Shown piece after piece: positions 1 to 5,611 of a stretch of DNA of 5,611 nt. This DNA comes from Candidatus Poribacteria bacterium (lineage in GTDB: Bacteria; Poribacteria; WGA-4E; PCPOR2b). Both the position numbers and the translations under genes were made by a program. The stretch is taken from NCBI GenBank assembly GCA_027296925.1, contig JAPUIP010000625.1, positions 1 to 5,611 on the forward strand, in the 5' to 3' direction. The notes below the pieces were generated by a model. The model was not told the DNA's origin and searched no databases. It was given only the letters and a program-made list of their open reading frames with translations. The first letter of the stretch is position 1, and each line of letters begins with the position of its first letter.

Positions 1-210
1 ATCAATAATCAACTCCTGCATGCTGTCCAGCAAAAGCATCAGCGCTGTTTCTTCACCGGAGCGTAATCCCGCGTAGAGTTCCGCTTTAGTTATGACGGAA
101 TAACAGAGTTGGTCACCTGCAGATCGGCGCTGTCGAAGATAGTTACGTGCCGGAAGCTTACCTCGCAAAAGATCAATTAACACATCAGTATCAATGACCA
201 GTCTCGCCAT
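1..210 (-). CDS. vapC: VapC-type PIN-domain toxin, N-terminal 70 residues (cut by window edge)
   Basis: Predicted PIN-domain ribonuclease, the toxin of a type II VapBC pair. It would act in the cytoplasm by metal-dependent RNA cleavage and be held inactive by the antitoxin encoded just upstream. The visible protein starts MARLVIDTDVLIDLLRG, the typical first strand of PIN domains, with Asp7 as the expected first metal ligand. A second family hallmark is YSVITKAELYAGLRSGEE, where Glu44 is the expected second acidic residue. The remaining C-terminal acidic residues lie beyond the left edge, so catalytic completeness cannot be judged. The ATG at 208-210 lies inside the end of the antitoxin gene, giving a 20-base overlap in a different frame, usual for translationally coupled VapBC pairs. 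A purine-rich AGGGA lies a few bases before the start. The family call is firm; the RNA target cannot be predicted. Confidence 0.88.
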   Translation of the reverse strand, partial: MARLVIDTDVLIDLLRGKLPARNYLRQRRSAGDQLCYSVITKAELYAGLRSGEETALMLLLDSMQELIID

Positions 211-469
211 CAATCCCTAACCTTTCCTGGCGTTCTTCCCAACCTTTTCGTAACTGTCGAACATATTCACTGCTGTCTTCAATTTCGTGGTCTTTCCAAA
301 GCCCGAATGCACGCTCCAGCGCATACTCAAACACATCGGGTTGGGCACTTTGAAGGAGGCGATCCACGGCTTCTCGAATGAGTTTCGAAATCGGAACCCC
401 CGATGTCGTGCTCATCTCTTGTAATTGTGCTTTTTGGGATTCTGTCAGGTAAACATGTGTTCTAACCAT
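191..469 (-). CDS. vapB: VapB-type ribbon-helix-helix antitoxin
   Basis: A 92-residue protein whose residues 2-40 (VRTHVYLTESQKAQLQEMS, then SGVPISKLIREAVDRLL) match the ribbon-helix-helix (CopG/MetJ-like) DNA-binding fold: one short strand, then two helices with the small-residue turn between them. The charged C-terminal half, about residues 46-92, is expected to wrap around the toxin. Such antitoxins neutralise the partner PIN-domain toxin and, as a dimer of the complex, repress their own promoter. The partner gene overlaps the last 20 bases. The ATG at 467-469 has a good upstream purine-rich ribosome site (minus-strand AAGAAGGGG, within 475-484). The gap to the preceding mini-ORF is only 34 bases, so the module is either part of the longer strip or uses a promoter inside that mini-ORF. 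I could not identify a clear operator. Confidence 0.85.
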   Translation of the reverse strand: MVRTHVYLTESQKAQLQEMSTTSGVPISKLIREAVDRLLQSAQPDVFEYALERAFGLWKDHEIEDSSEYVRQLRKGWEERQERLGIDGETGH

Positions 470-503
470 TTTTACCCCTTCTTCTCATTCACGTCAAGTG
501 TTA

Positions 504-614
504 TCACAAGATCTTTGCCACCACAATCGTCATATCGTCATCCCTTTGCGCCTTCTCTCCACCGAGAAAGCAACCGTTTTCGTCGTAGAATCGCTTCTCT
601 TCCGGTGTGAGCAT
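504..614 (-). pseudogene. 36-residue chimeric mini-ORF: dioxygenase-like start joined to PP2C/SpoIIE-like end
   Basis: On the minus strand an ATG at 612-614 opens a 36-residue frame ending at TGA 504-506. The first 14 residues, MLTPEEKRFYDENG, read like the N-terminus of phytanoyl-CoA dioxygenase (PhyH) family proteins, which commonly begin LTPEQ/EKxFFDENGY. The last 14, QRDDDMTIVVAKIL, read like the C-terminal strand of PP2C-type SpoIIE/RsbU serine phosphatases, with the hallmark acidic pair followed by M/I-T-x-V-V and the normal family ending. PhyH proteins are usually around 250-300 residues and phosphatase domains around 200, so neither function can survive. The likeliest reading is a remnant of a deletion that joined the first codons of one gene to the last codons of another, or an assembly join. 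A strong ribosome site precedes it, and it begins 27 bases after the transporter stop. Both similarities are from memory of short motifs; an unrelated small protein remains possible. Confidence 0.55.
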
Positions 615-624
615 AAACGCCTTT

Positions 625-629
625 CCTCC
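625..629 (-). promoter_or_regulatory. Ribosome binding site of the chimeric mini-ORF
   Basis: The minus strand reads GGAGG here, ten bases before the ATG at 612-614, with a second AAGG closer to the start. This is a much better site than the one before the transporter. It supports the idea that a real gene once began at 614, and it picks that ATG over others nearby. Confidence 0.55.
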
Positions 630-641
630 ATTGAAGAGTTG

Positions 642-2069
642 TTATGGCTGGGCAAACCGGAGATAGATGATATATACTGCCAGCCCAAGCATAGCGAGGA
701 AGCAGATCCAAAGGACGACGTCGGACTTCCTCCCCGGCGCAACGCGGCGGTCAACGCGGGTATAGCGCAGATAGATGGTACTGCCGGCGACGATGGGCAT
801 CATCATGGCGCCAATTGAACCGCTGATGGTTAGCATCCAGACAGGGTTCTCGATGAAGAAATAACACAAAGACTGGATGATTGGTGCGGCCACCGCCCAG
901 ATACGCAGGACGCGGACTCGCGCTTTGTAGTCGCGGGGATCGATCACCCCGAGCACACCCATAACATCGGCGATCATCCGCGAACCACCGCCCAGTCCCG
1001 AAACGACGGTTGAGAATAGGACGAAGAACCCTCCGACCATGAACAACCACCACGCCCATTGACCTAACGTCTGCGTATACATGTTGGACAGAATGCTGAT
1101 GGTATCTAAACCGTCGGGCATTTCACCCATGCGATGCAACACCCCTGCGCCAAGCATATAAAATGGAATCGTCGCAAAGGTCAGTAGTAACAACGTCAGC
1201 ACCACGTCGGTCTGCATGACACGAATCCAGCCGCGCGCACGGTGTACCCAACCTTCGCTATCATCGGTTGGTCCGGCGAAACGGGCGTAGCCTTTCTCGG
1301 TGCACCAGTAGGTATACGCCATAGACTCGCCTGAAGTCACCCCGGTGCCGCCGTAAGCGGCCAACGCCGCGGCGATCGCGAAAGTGGGAAACTCAAATCG
1401 CAGTCCCGCCCCCACGTCTGACCATGTGATCGCAAACTCGGTGAACTGCAGCAGGATCGCACACGCCAACGTGATGACGGTGAAGATCACAACCATAAAG
1501 GTCAGCAGCTTTTCGAGGAAGCGATAGGTACCGCTCAGAATCAGCACAGTCGCCAGCCCTGCGACGAGAATCGTCCACCACCTTGAGTCCATAAATGGCA
1601 TCATCATGCTCATCGCCTGCCCGGCGCCGCCATAAATCCCGCCTCCGCCTAGAAGACCGGGAATCTGTTGAAGCAACCATAGAAAGATAAACCATGAAAC
1701 CTTGTTGCGAAAAAAGGGTATCTTGCCAGGGATGTCGTTGAAAGCGGATAGGGCGGTCTGACCGGATGAAACAGCGTAACGTCCCAATTCTGATTGTATA
1801 ATACTCTTGCCCCAGCAACTCAGTAGCATCCACCAAAGCATGACAAAACCAACCGTCGCACCGAGCGTGGTGGTCAGAATAATCTCTCCCGACCCCACCA
1901 CCGAACCAACCAGAATCAGACCCGGCCCAAGAAACTTGACGGTGTTCCAGAAGCCAACCGGCGGCTCTCGGATATATTCTGGGCGCAAGATGTAGGGATT
2001 TTCGACGTCCTGCTTTTCCTTTGCAGTGTACTCTTGTTCTAACTGAATCGATTCATTATTTTCTGTCAT
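642..2069 (-). CDS. Divergent Nramp-family (LeuT-fold) metal-ion transporter-like membrane protein
   Basis: A 475-residue inner-membrane protein with a hydrophilic N-terminal tail (1-44) and about eleven predicted membrane helices, roughly at 46-70, 72-92, 125-150, 165-182, 186-208, 228-250, 286-313, 335-357, 388-406, 410-435 and 451-471. Length and layout fit the Nramp/SLC11 family, proton-coupled importers of Mn2+, Fe2+ and similar ions. The opening FLGPGLILVGSVVGSGEI aligns with the start of Nramp TM1, but the canonical DPGN of TM1 and the MPH-type motif of TM6 are absent. Instead Ser60-Gly61-Glu62 in TM1 and Ser246-Gly247-Glu248 in TM6 occur at the two broken helices that form the ion site in this fold. 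It probably belongs to the poorly characterised bacterial GSGE-type Nramp relatives, so ion choice and even direction are open. The start at 2067-2069 has only a weak ribosome site. It follows the antitoxin gene by 33 bases. Confidence 0.82.
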   Translation of the reverse strand: MTENNESIQLEQEYTAKEKQDVENPYILRPEYIREPPVGFWNTVKFLGPGLILVGSVVGSGEIILTTTLGATVGFVMLWWMLLSCWGKSIIQSELGRYAVSSGQTALSAFNDIPGKIPFFRNKVSWFIFLWLLQQIPGLLGGGGIYGGAGQAMSMMMPFMDSRWWTILVAGLATVLILSGTYRFLEKLLTFMVVIFTVITLACAILLQFTEFAITWSDVGAGLRFEFPTFAIAAALAAYGGTGVTSGESMAYTYWCTEKGYARFAGPTDDSEGWVHRARGWIRVMQTDVVLTLLLLTFATIPFYMLGAGVLHRMGEMPDGLDTISILSNMYTQTLGQWAWWLFMVGGFFVLFSTVVSGLGGGSRMIADVMGVLGVIDPRDYKARVRVLRIWAVAAPIIQSLCYFFIENPVWMLTISGSIGAMMMPIVAGSTIYLRYTRVDRRVAPGRKSDVVLWICFLAMLGLAVYIIYLRFAQP

Positions 2070-2102
2070 AGACTCATTCGTTTCAATATCAAAATTTCGG
2101 AC

Positions 2103-2429
2103 TTAACTATACTTCCGCATAATTTTAGAGGATCGTGTCATGGCGTGGCTTCCATCGATAGGTTTTCGCGTCGGTTTTAAAAACTTAGCTTTGGCGGCAT
2201 CGTAGTCATCGTAAATATCCATCTCGGAACTTTCCCAGTCCTCGGCAAAGGTCTGTAATCGAGCGCGCAAATCTGCTGCCTGCGCCTCATTGAGCCCACG
2301 TGACTGCAGATCTATAGGGCCGGACACAAGGAATGTCACAATAACGTGCGTTCCATTGCAGACGTTGCCAGGTTCTTCCATTAAGTCAATCTTGCCGTTA
2401 CTATACACACCTTCAACACTCTTGAGCAT
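2103..2429 (-). CDS. Orphan DUF104/AF2212-like antitoxin-type small protein, probably extended by a frameshift
   Basis: A 108-residue protein. Residues 1-34 (MLKSVEGVYSNGKIDLMEEP then GTHVIVTFL) look like the small beta-barrel of DUF104/AF2212-like antitoxins. Residues 50-83 (LRARLQTFAEDWESSEMDIY, then DDYDAAKAKF) match the helical tail common in antitoxins that precede PemK/MazF-like or PIN toxins in cyanobacteria and related groups. Those proteins usually stop right after YDAAKAKL/F. Here 25 more, mostly basic, residues follow (from Leu84). A run of five T on the minus strand (2179-2183) sits exactly at this point, and one T fewer would give a TAA stop after Phe83. No toxin gene follows: the transporter begins 33 bases later. 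The gene is therefore likely an orphan or decayed antitoxin. Its ATG (2427-2429) has an ideal ribosome site. The family call is from motif memory and is moderate; function on its own is unknown. Confidence 0.7.
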   Translation of the reverse strand: MLKSVEGVYSNGKIDLMEEPGNVCNGTHVIVTFLVSGPIDLQSRGLNEAQAADLRARLQTFAEDWESSEMDIYDDYDAAKAKFLKPTRKPIDGSHAMTRSSKIMRKYS

Positions 2430-2436
2430 AATGAGT

Positions 2437-2442
2437 CCTCCT
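2437..2442 (-). promoter_or_regulatory. Ribosome binding site of the orphan antitoxin gene
   Basis: The minus strand reads AGGAGG, a perfect Shine-Dalgarno core, seven bases before the ATG at 2427-2429. It fixes that start codon and suggests efficient translation although the gene appears to lack a toxin partner. Confidence 0.75.
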
Positions 2443-2482
2443 AACGTGAAAGGTAATGCGTAAGATGATTCGCCGATTCAAT

Positions 2483-5062
2483 TCAACCAATCGACGCCAT
2501 TTCCAGGTGCTCCTTCCACTGCGTCTGTAACATCTTTTTCAACACCTGATGTTCGGGGAGACTCAGGCTGGAGTCTGCTTGTGCGAGCCGATTCGCTTCA
2601 GATTTCGCAAGCTCAAGCAGCGCCGCGTCCTTGATGATATTGGCGATTTTAAAGTCCGGTAGTCCGGCTTGCCGCGTTCCAAAGAATTCACCCGGTCCCC
2701 GAATTTCGAGGTCTGCCTCCGCCAGTTCAAAGCCGTCGTTGGTTCGCGTCATCACTTTGATTCGGTGCACACTGTCGTCGTTCTTCGGATTGGCGATGAG
2801 GTAGCAGGCGGATTTGTGACGGCCACGCCCCACACGCCCACGCAACTGGTGAAGTTGTGCCAACCCAAACCGTTCCGCGTTTTCAATCACCATGATCGAG
2901 ACGTTCGGCACGTCGATTCCCACTTCAATCACGGTGGTTGCCACCAGAATATCGATCTCTCGATCCTTGAGCTGGGACATCACCCCCTGCTTTTCCACGG
3001 ATCGCATCCGTCCATGCAGCAACCCGACCCGCAGGTGTGGAAACACGTCGCGTTGGAAGTGCTCGGCCATCTCCGTTGCGGCTTTGATTTCTTCCAGCTT
3101 CTCCGATTCCTCGACGAGCGGGTAAACGATATACGCCTGTCGCCCGCGTTGAATCTCCTTCTCGATCTGCGTGTACAGTTTCTCGCGGTCGTCCTCCTTC
3201 ACCCATTTCGTTGTGACCTTTCGACGCCCCGGCGGCATTTCGTCGATGACACACACATTGAGGTCGCCGTAAACCGTCAAGGCGAGGGTTCGTGGGATAG
3301 GAGTCGCTGTCATGACCAGGACGTCCGGGGTGTTACCTTTGTCTCTGAGGGTCGCCCGCTGCATGACACCGAACCGGTGCTGTTCGTCGATGATCACCAA
3401 TCCGAGCTGATGAAAGTCGACACCCTCTTGAATCAGGGCGTGCGTTCCAACGACGAGGTGCGCTGAGCCGTCGGCAATCGAAGCGAGGGCCTCCTCACGC
3501 TCCTTTTTCGGCAGGTCGCTTTTGAGCAGAACCACGTTCAGGTTCAGCGGTTCGAGTAGTTCCGATAAGTTGTAGGTATGCTGCTCGGCGAGGATCTCCG
3601 TCGGCACCATCAGTGCGCCCTGATACCCACTCTGGATAGCGCACAGCAGCGACATCGCGGCAACGATTGTCTTTCCAGAGCCGACATCGCCCTGAAGCAG
3701 CCGATTCATTGCCTGCACGTTCGCCATATCCACTTTGATCTCCTCGAATACCCGCTTCTGGGCGTTTGTCAGTTGAAACGGCAATGCGGCAATAAATCGA
3801 TTCAGCAGTTCCCCCTCGACCTGGAAAGCCAGGCCTTTCTCCTCCCTTTTCCACCGTTGTTTTTTGAGTTCAAGCCCCAATTCCAACAGGAAAAACTCAT
3901 CAAACGCAAGTCGCTTTCTGGCGGCTTCAAGGTGTGTCTCCGACCTCGGAAAGTGGATCTCCCCAATCGCGCTGGGGCGATCTATCAACTGATGTCGCTG
4001 CCGAATGGCTAACGGCAACAGCTCGGGATACTGTTCGTGATATTCATCAAGGACAGCCTTGACCCACTGACGCAGATTCCGTTGCGTGAGTTTTGCTGTC
4101 AGCGGGTACTTCGGCACAATCCGACCCGTGTGAATCAGATCAGCGTCTTCTTCTTCGAGAATCTCGAATTCAAAGTCGGTGGTCTGGATCTCGTTGTTGC
4201 GGCGGGCGAATTTGCCGCTCACGACCACTTGCGTACCCACCTTCAGCAGATGTTTCAGATAGCCGACGCGGCGCCCGAAGGTGACGAGCTGTGCAACGCC
4301 TGTCTCATCATAAATCGCGATCTTGCCGACGGGCTTTGCTCCGGGGCGGCGAGGCGTGAACTGGTTCTGATTGACGACCTTCCCTTGAATCGTCTCATAC
4401 GCACCGCTCCGTCCCACATCGTAAATGGAACGGAAATGGCCGCGATCGAGATAATCGCGCGGGTAGTACTCCAACAGATCGCCAACCGTGCGGATGTCGA
4501 GTTCTATCGTGAGTTTAGCTGTACGGCGTGGCCCAATTCCGCTTGCATACTGAAGGGGCGTTGTGAGAAAATTCAGCGACGCCGGGTCAAGCGAAACGGG
4601 AGTATCTGAGACGGTGATTTCTTCCTGGAGTGGGGATTGCGTGGGGTGTATCGCGTCTTGTGTATTGCGCGTGTCATCCGTTTTGTCATCGTGTTGCACT
4701 GCGGCTTCGCGGGTCTGTTGATTCACGGATTGAAACAGCGGCAGGTTGCCAACCGGGGGCGACGTTTTCTGCATCCCTGATGTCATCGCGTCGATAAGCT
4801 TCGTGGCGGCTTGTATCACATTCATCCGCTCCATGGGGGACAGCGCTTCATAATCTACGAATAGATCCGCGAGTTCGCTCAACGAGCGCTTTTCGGCGAG
4901 ATTGCGGGTCAACTGCCGGGCTTTTTTGACCCAGAGCTGGACATAGTTGTTCAAACCGTTAATCACCACGTTGTCCTGGCAGCCGCTCCGGATCTCTTGC
5001 TGAAAAGGACGTCGGATTGTCGTTAAGATTTCTGTGAGTTCATTCGTCATCGTTTTCCCCAT
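2483..5062 (-). CDS. recG: ATP-dependent DNA helicase RecG with long N-terminal extension
   Basis: RecG is a superfamily 2 double-strand DNA translocase that binds branched DNA and reverses stalled replication forks. The protein has 859 residues against about 690 in E. coli. Residues 1-100 form a helix-rich extension, 101-160 a polar, low-complexity linker, and the wedge/OB region starts near 165 with the GIGPRRTAKL turn (175-184). The helicase core shows a Q-like motif (LPFQLTNAQ, 427-435), Walker A GDVGSGKT (458-465, Lys464), the DEQH box (559-562), motif III TATPIPRTLA (585-594) and motif VI QLRGRVGRG (739-747). The C-terminal RecG signature LEIRGPGEFFGTRQAGLPDF follows. All key residues are present, so it should be active. 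The ATG at 5060-5062 has an AGGGA site seven bases upstream; the second ATG at 5048-5050 (Met5), with GGGG before it, is an equally possible start. It lies 22 bases after the lipoprotein gene stop, suggesting co-transcription. Confidence 0.97.
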   Translation of the reverse strand: MGKTMTNELTEILTTIRRPFQQEIRSGCQDNVVINGLNNYVQLWVKKARQLTRNLAEKRSLSELADLFVDYEALSPMERMNVIQAATKLIDAMTSGMQKTSPPVGNLPLFQSVNQQTREAAVQHDDKTDDTRNTQDAIHPTQSPLQEEITVSDTPVSLDPASLNFLTTPLQYASGIGPRRTAKLTIELDIRTVGDLLEYYPRDYLDRGHFRSIYDVGRSGAYETIQGKVVNQNQFTPRRPGAKPVGKIAIYDETGVAQLVTFGRRVGYLKHLLKVGTQVVVSGKFARRNNEIQTTDFEFEILEEEDADLIHTGRIVPKYPLTAKLTQRNLRQWVKAVLDEYHEQYPELLPLAIRQRHQLIDRPSAIGEIHFPRSETHLEAARKRLAFDEFFLLELGLELKKQRWKREEKGLAFQVEGELLNRFIAALPFQLTNAQKRVFEEIKVDMANVQAMNRLLQGDVGSGKTIVAAMSLLCAIQSGYQGALMVPTEILAEQHTYNLSELLEPLNLNVVLLKSDLPKKEREEALASIADGSAHLVVGTHALIQEGVDFHQLGLVIIDEQHRFGVMQRATLRDKGNTPDVLVMTATPIPRTLALTVYGDLNVCVIDEMPPGRRKVTTKWVKEDDREKLYTQIEKEIQRGRQAYIVYPLVEESEKLEEIKAATEMAEHFQRDVFPHLRVGLLHGRMRSVEKQGVMSQLKDREIDILVATTVIEVGIDVPNVSIMVIENAERFGLAQLHQLRGRVGRGRHKSACYLIANPKNDDSVHRIKVMTRTNDGFELAEADLEIRGPGEFFGTRQAGLPDFKIANIIKDAALLELAKSEANRLAQADSSLSLPEHQVLKKMLQTQWKEHLEMASIG

Positions 5063-5084
5063 TCCTGATTCCCTACGGCATTCT

Positions 5085-5611
5085 CTAATTTTTCGTTACT
5101 GCCTTGAGCGTCAATTCCTTGGTAAGGTCCTCCCACGTTATCGCCCATTTTGCAGCTTTGCCATCAATAGATGTTGCATTGGAACGCTCGATTTCTTTGG
5201 GCATTTCCACCGTTAATTCAAATATAACTTCCGAGTTCGCTTCATCTGACTCCTCTCCATTGGGGGAGAACTTCGGAATGGTACTGCTAAACGTGAACGC
5301 GCCATTGCTCTGCTGTGTGAATGACAGCAAATCTGTATTTTGGATTTTGAAACGTCTTCTATTTTTGAAGATGAAGCGCAGCCGCTGTGTTTCGCTGACA
5401 AATTCCTCGGTTAACGTGTAATTCTCCCTTAACTCAGGAAACATATACCGATACATCCAAATCCAAACCCGCCAGCCACTTCTTCCTTCCTCATCGCCTA
5501 CATCTCCGTCGGATATTTCAACGATTGCCTCTATATCTGCCGTCCCATCGGCGTAAAAGGTAATCTTTTCTTTGTTGTTTATGCAGCCCAACAAAGAAAA
5601 GATTACCTTTT
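5085..5611 (-). CDS. Probable lipoprotein, LppM/DUF3153-like, N-terminus beyond window
   Basis: The minus-strand frame is open to the right edge, so the true start is outside. A lipobox-like LLGC (Cys codon 5583-5585) follows KVIFS, suggesting the end of a signal peptide and a lipid-anchored Cys. A TTG at 5592-5594 is formally a possible start but would leave no signal sequence. The mature part, about 165 residues, begins KITFYADGTADIEAIVEIS, then is rich in aromatic and charged residues. Its end, VEMPKEIERSNATSIDGKAA followed by KWAIT and LTLKA, resembles the C-terminal pattern of LppM/DUF3153 domains (MPG-x-I, a glycine/asparagine turn, a Trp strand, then a leucine-rich strand). No catalytic motif is visible. 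The region looks more AT-rich than recG. The first codons lie in an inverted repeat, so the signal-peptide part may not be genuine. The role is unknown; membrane-surface location is inferred. Confidence 0.6.
   Translation of the reverse strand, partial: KVIFSLLGCINNKEKITFYADGTADIEAIVEISDGDVGDEEGRSGWRVWIWMYRYMFPELRENYTLTEEFVSETQRLRFIFKNRRRFKIQNTDLLSFTQQSNGAFTFSSTIPKFSPNGEESDEANSEVIFELTVEMPKEIERSNATSIDGKAAKWAITWEDLTKELTLKAVTKN
5555..5611. repeat. Perfect 23-base inverted repeat with 11-base loop at the window edge
   Basis: Bases 5555-5577 (starting AAAAGGTAATC, ending TTTGTTG) are the exact reverse complement of 5589-5611, with loop TTTATGCAGCC at 5578-5588. The right arm reaches the last base of the window, so its full length is unknown. 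It sits inside the lipoprotein reading frame, across the lipobox. There is no adjoining T-run behaviour expected of a terminator, and the position inside a gene argues against one. Either a natural hairpin in the mRNA or a fold-back artefact at a contig end fits. Confidence 0.9.

Noticed and set aside
484..510. Small dyads (GTGATAACAC and CACTTGACGTG on the minus strand) before vapB as a possible autoregulatory operator
   Set aside because: Position is right for a VapBC operator, but the repeats are short and imperfect and no convincing promoter is paired with them.
532..548. Tandem 8-base repeat (ATGACGAT twice on the minus strand) in the mini-ORF
   Set aside because: It encodes the expected acidic-pair and M-T region of the phosphatase-like end, so it is probably codon coincidence rather than a functional repeat.
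1393..1836. Second minus-strand frame inside the transporter gene
   Set aside because: Arg/Asp-rich translation typical of an out-of-frame shadow; the in-frame protein has clear membrane helices.
2106..2111. TATAGT on the minus strand, a possible -10 box about 35 bases before the transporter start
   Set aside because: No acceptable -35 hexamer at 16-18 bases upstream and no extended -10 motif, so a promoter is not supported.
2669..3466. Long plus-strand open frame (265 codons) opposite recG
   Set aside because: It lies fully antisense to strongly conserved helicase motifs, its translation is rich in His, Arg and Phe without any recognisable domain, and recG codon structure explains the openness.
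4037..4609. Plus-strand open frame (190 codons) opposite the RecG wedge region
   Set aside because: Antisense to well-conserved RecG sequence, with no ribosome site or domain seen.
5555..5611. Reading the inverted repeat as a Rho-independent terminator
   Set aside because: It lies within an open coding frame, the stem is AT-rich and no gene ends next to it.

Overview
Every gene that can be supported lies on the minus strand, so the window reads right to left as one tightly packed, co-directional strip. In reading order it holds: a partial, probably LppM/DUF3153-like lipoprotein gene (5085-5611, upstream end off the window); recG (2483-5062); an orphan-looking antitoxin gene of the DUF104/AF2212-like type (2103-2429); a divergent Nramp-family transporter (642-2069); a 36-codon mini-ORF that looks like two gene ends joined (504-614); a ribbon-helix-helix VapB-type antitoxin (191-469); and the N-terminal part of its VapC PIN-domain toxin (1-210, cut by the window edge). 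Gaps between genes are 22, 53, 33, 27 and 34 bases, and vapB and vapC overlap by 20 bases. No gene-free stretch exceeds 300 bases, and I saw no RNA gene, CRISPR array, insertion sequence or convincing terminator.

The organism is a bacterium of intermediate base composition. Toxin-antitoxin genes, a phytanoyl-CoA-dioxygenase-like gene start, an Nramp relative with SGE motifs and a RecG with a long N-terminal extension together recall Candidatus Poribacteria or a Planctomycetes-like lineage, often known from single-cell or metagenome assemblies. This is a guess from gene style, not something the sequence proves.

Functionally this is a mixed neighbourhood: one core repair helicase (RecG, replication-fork and branched-DNA remodelling), a membrane lipoprotein, an ion transporter, and two unrelated toxin-antitoxin remnants or modules. 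Nothing links them into one pathway. Shared orientation and short gaps allow co-transcription.

The items most worth a second look are: (1) the mini-ORF at 504-614, where a dioxygenase-like start runs in frame into a PP2C/SpoIIE-phosphatase-like end; (2) the transporter, which lacks the canonical Nramp metal-site motifs but carries a matching S-G-E triplet in both TM1 and TM6; (3) a perfect 23-base inverted repeat with an 11-base loop ending exactly at the right edge of the window, possibly a fold-back assembly or amplification artefact; (4) an antitoxin gene whose reading frame seems to overrun its usual end because of a one-base change in a T run, and which has no toxin gene after it. I did not find a convincing new multi-gene defence or other system.
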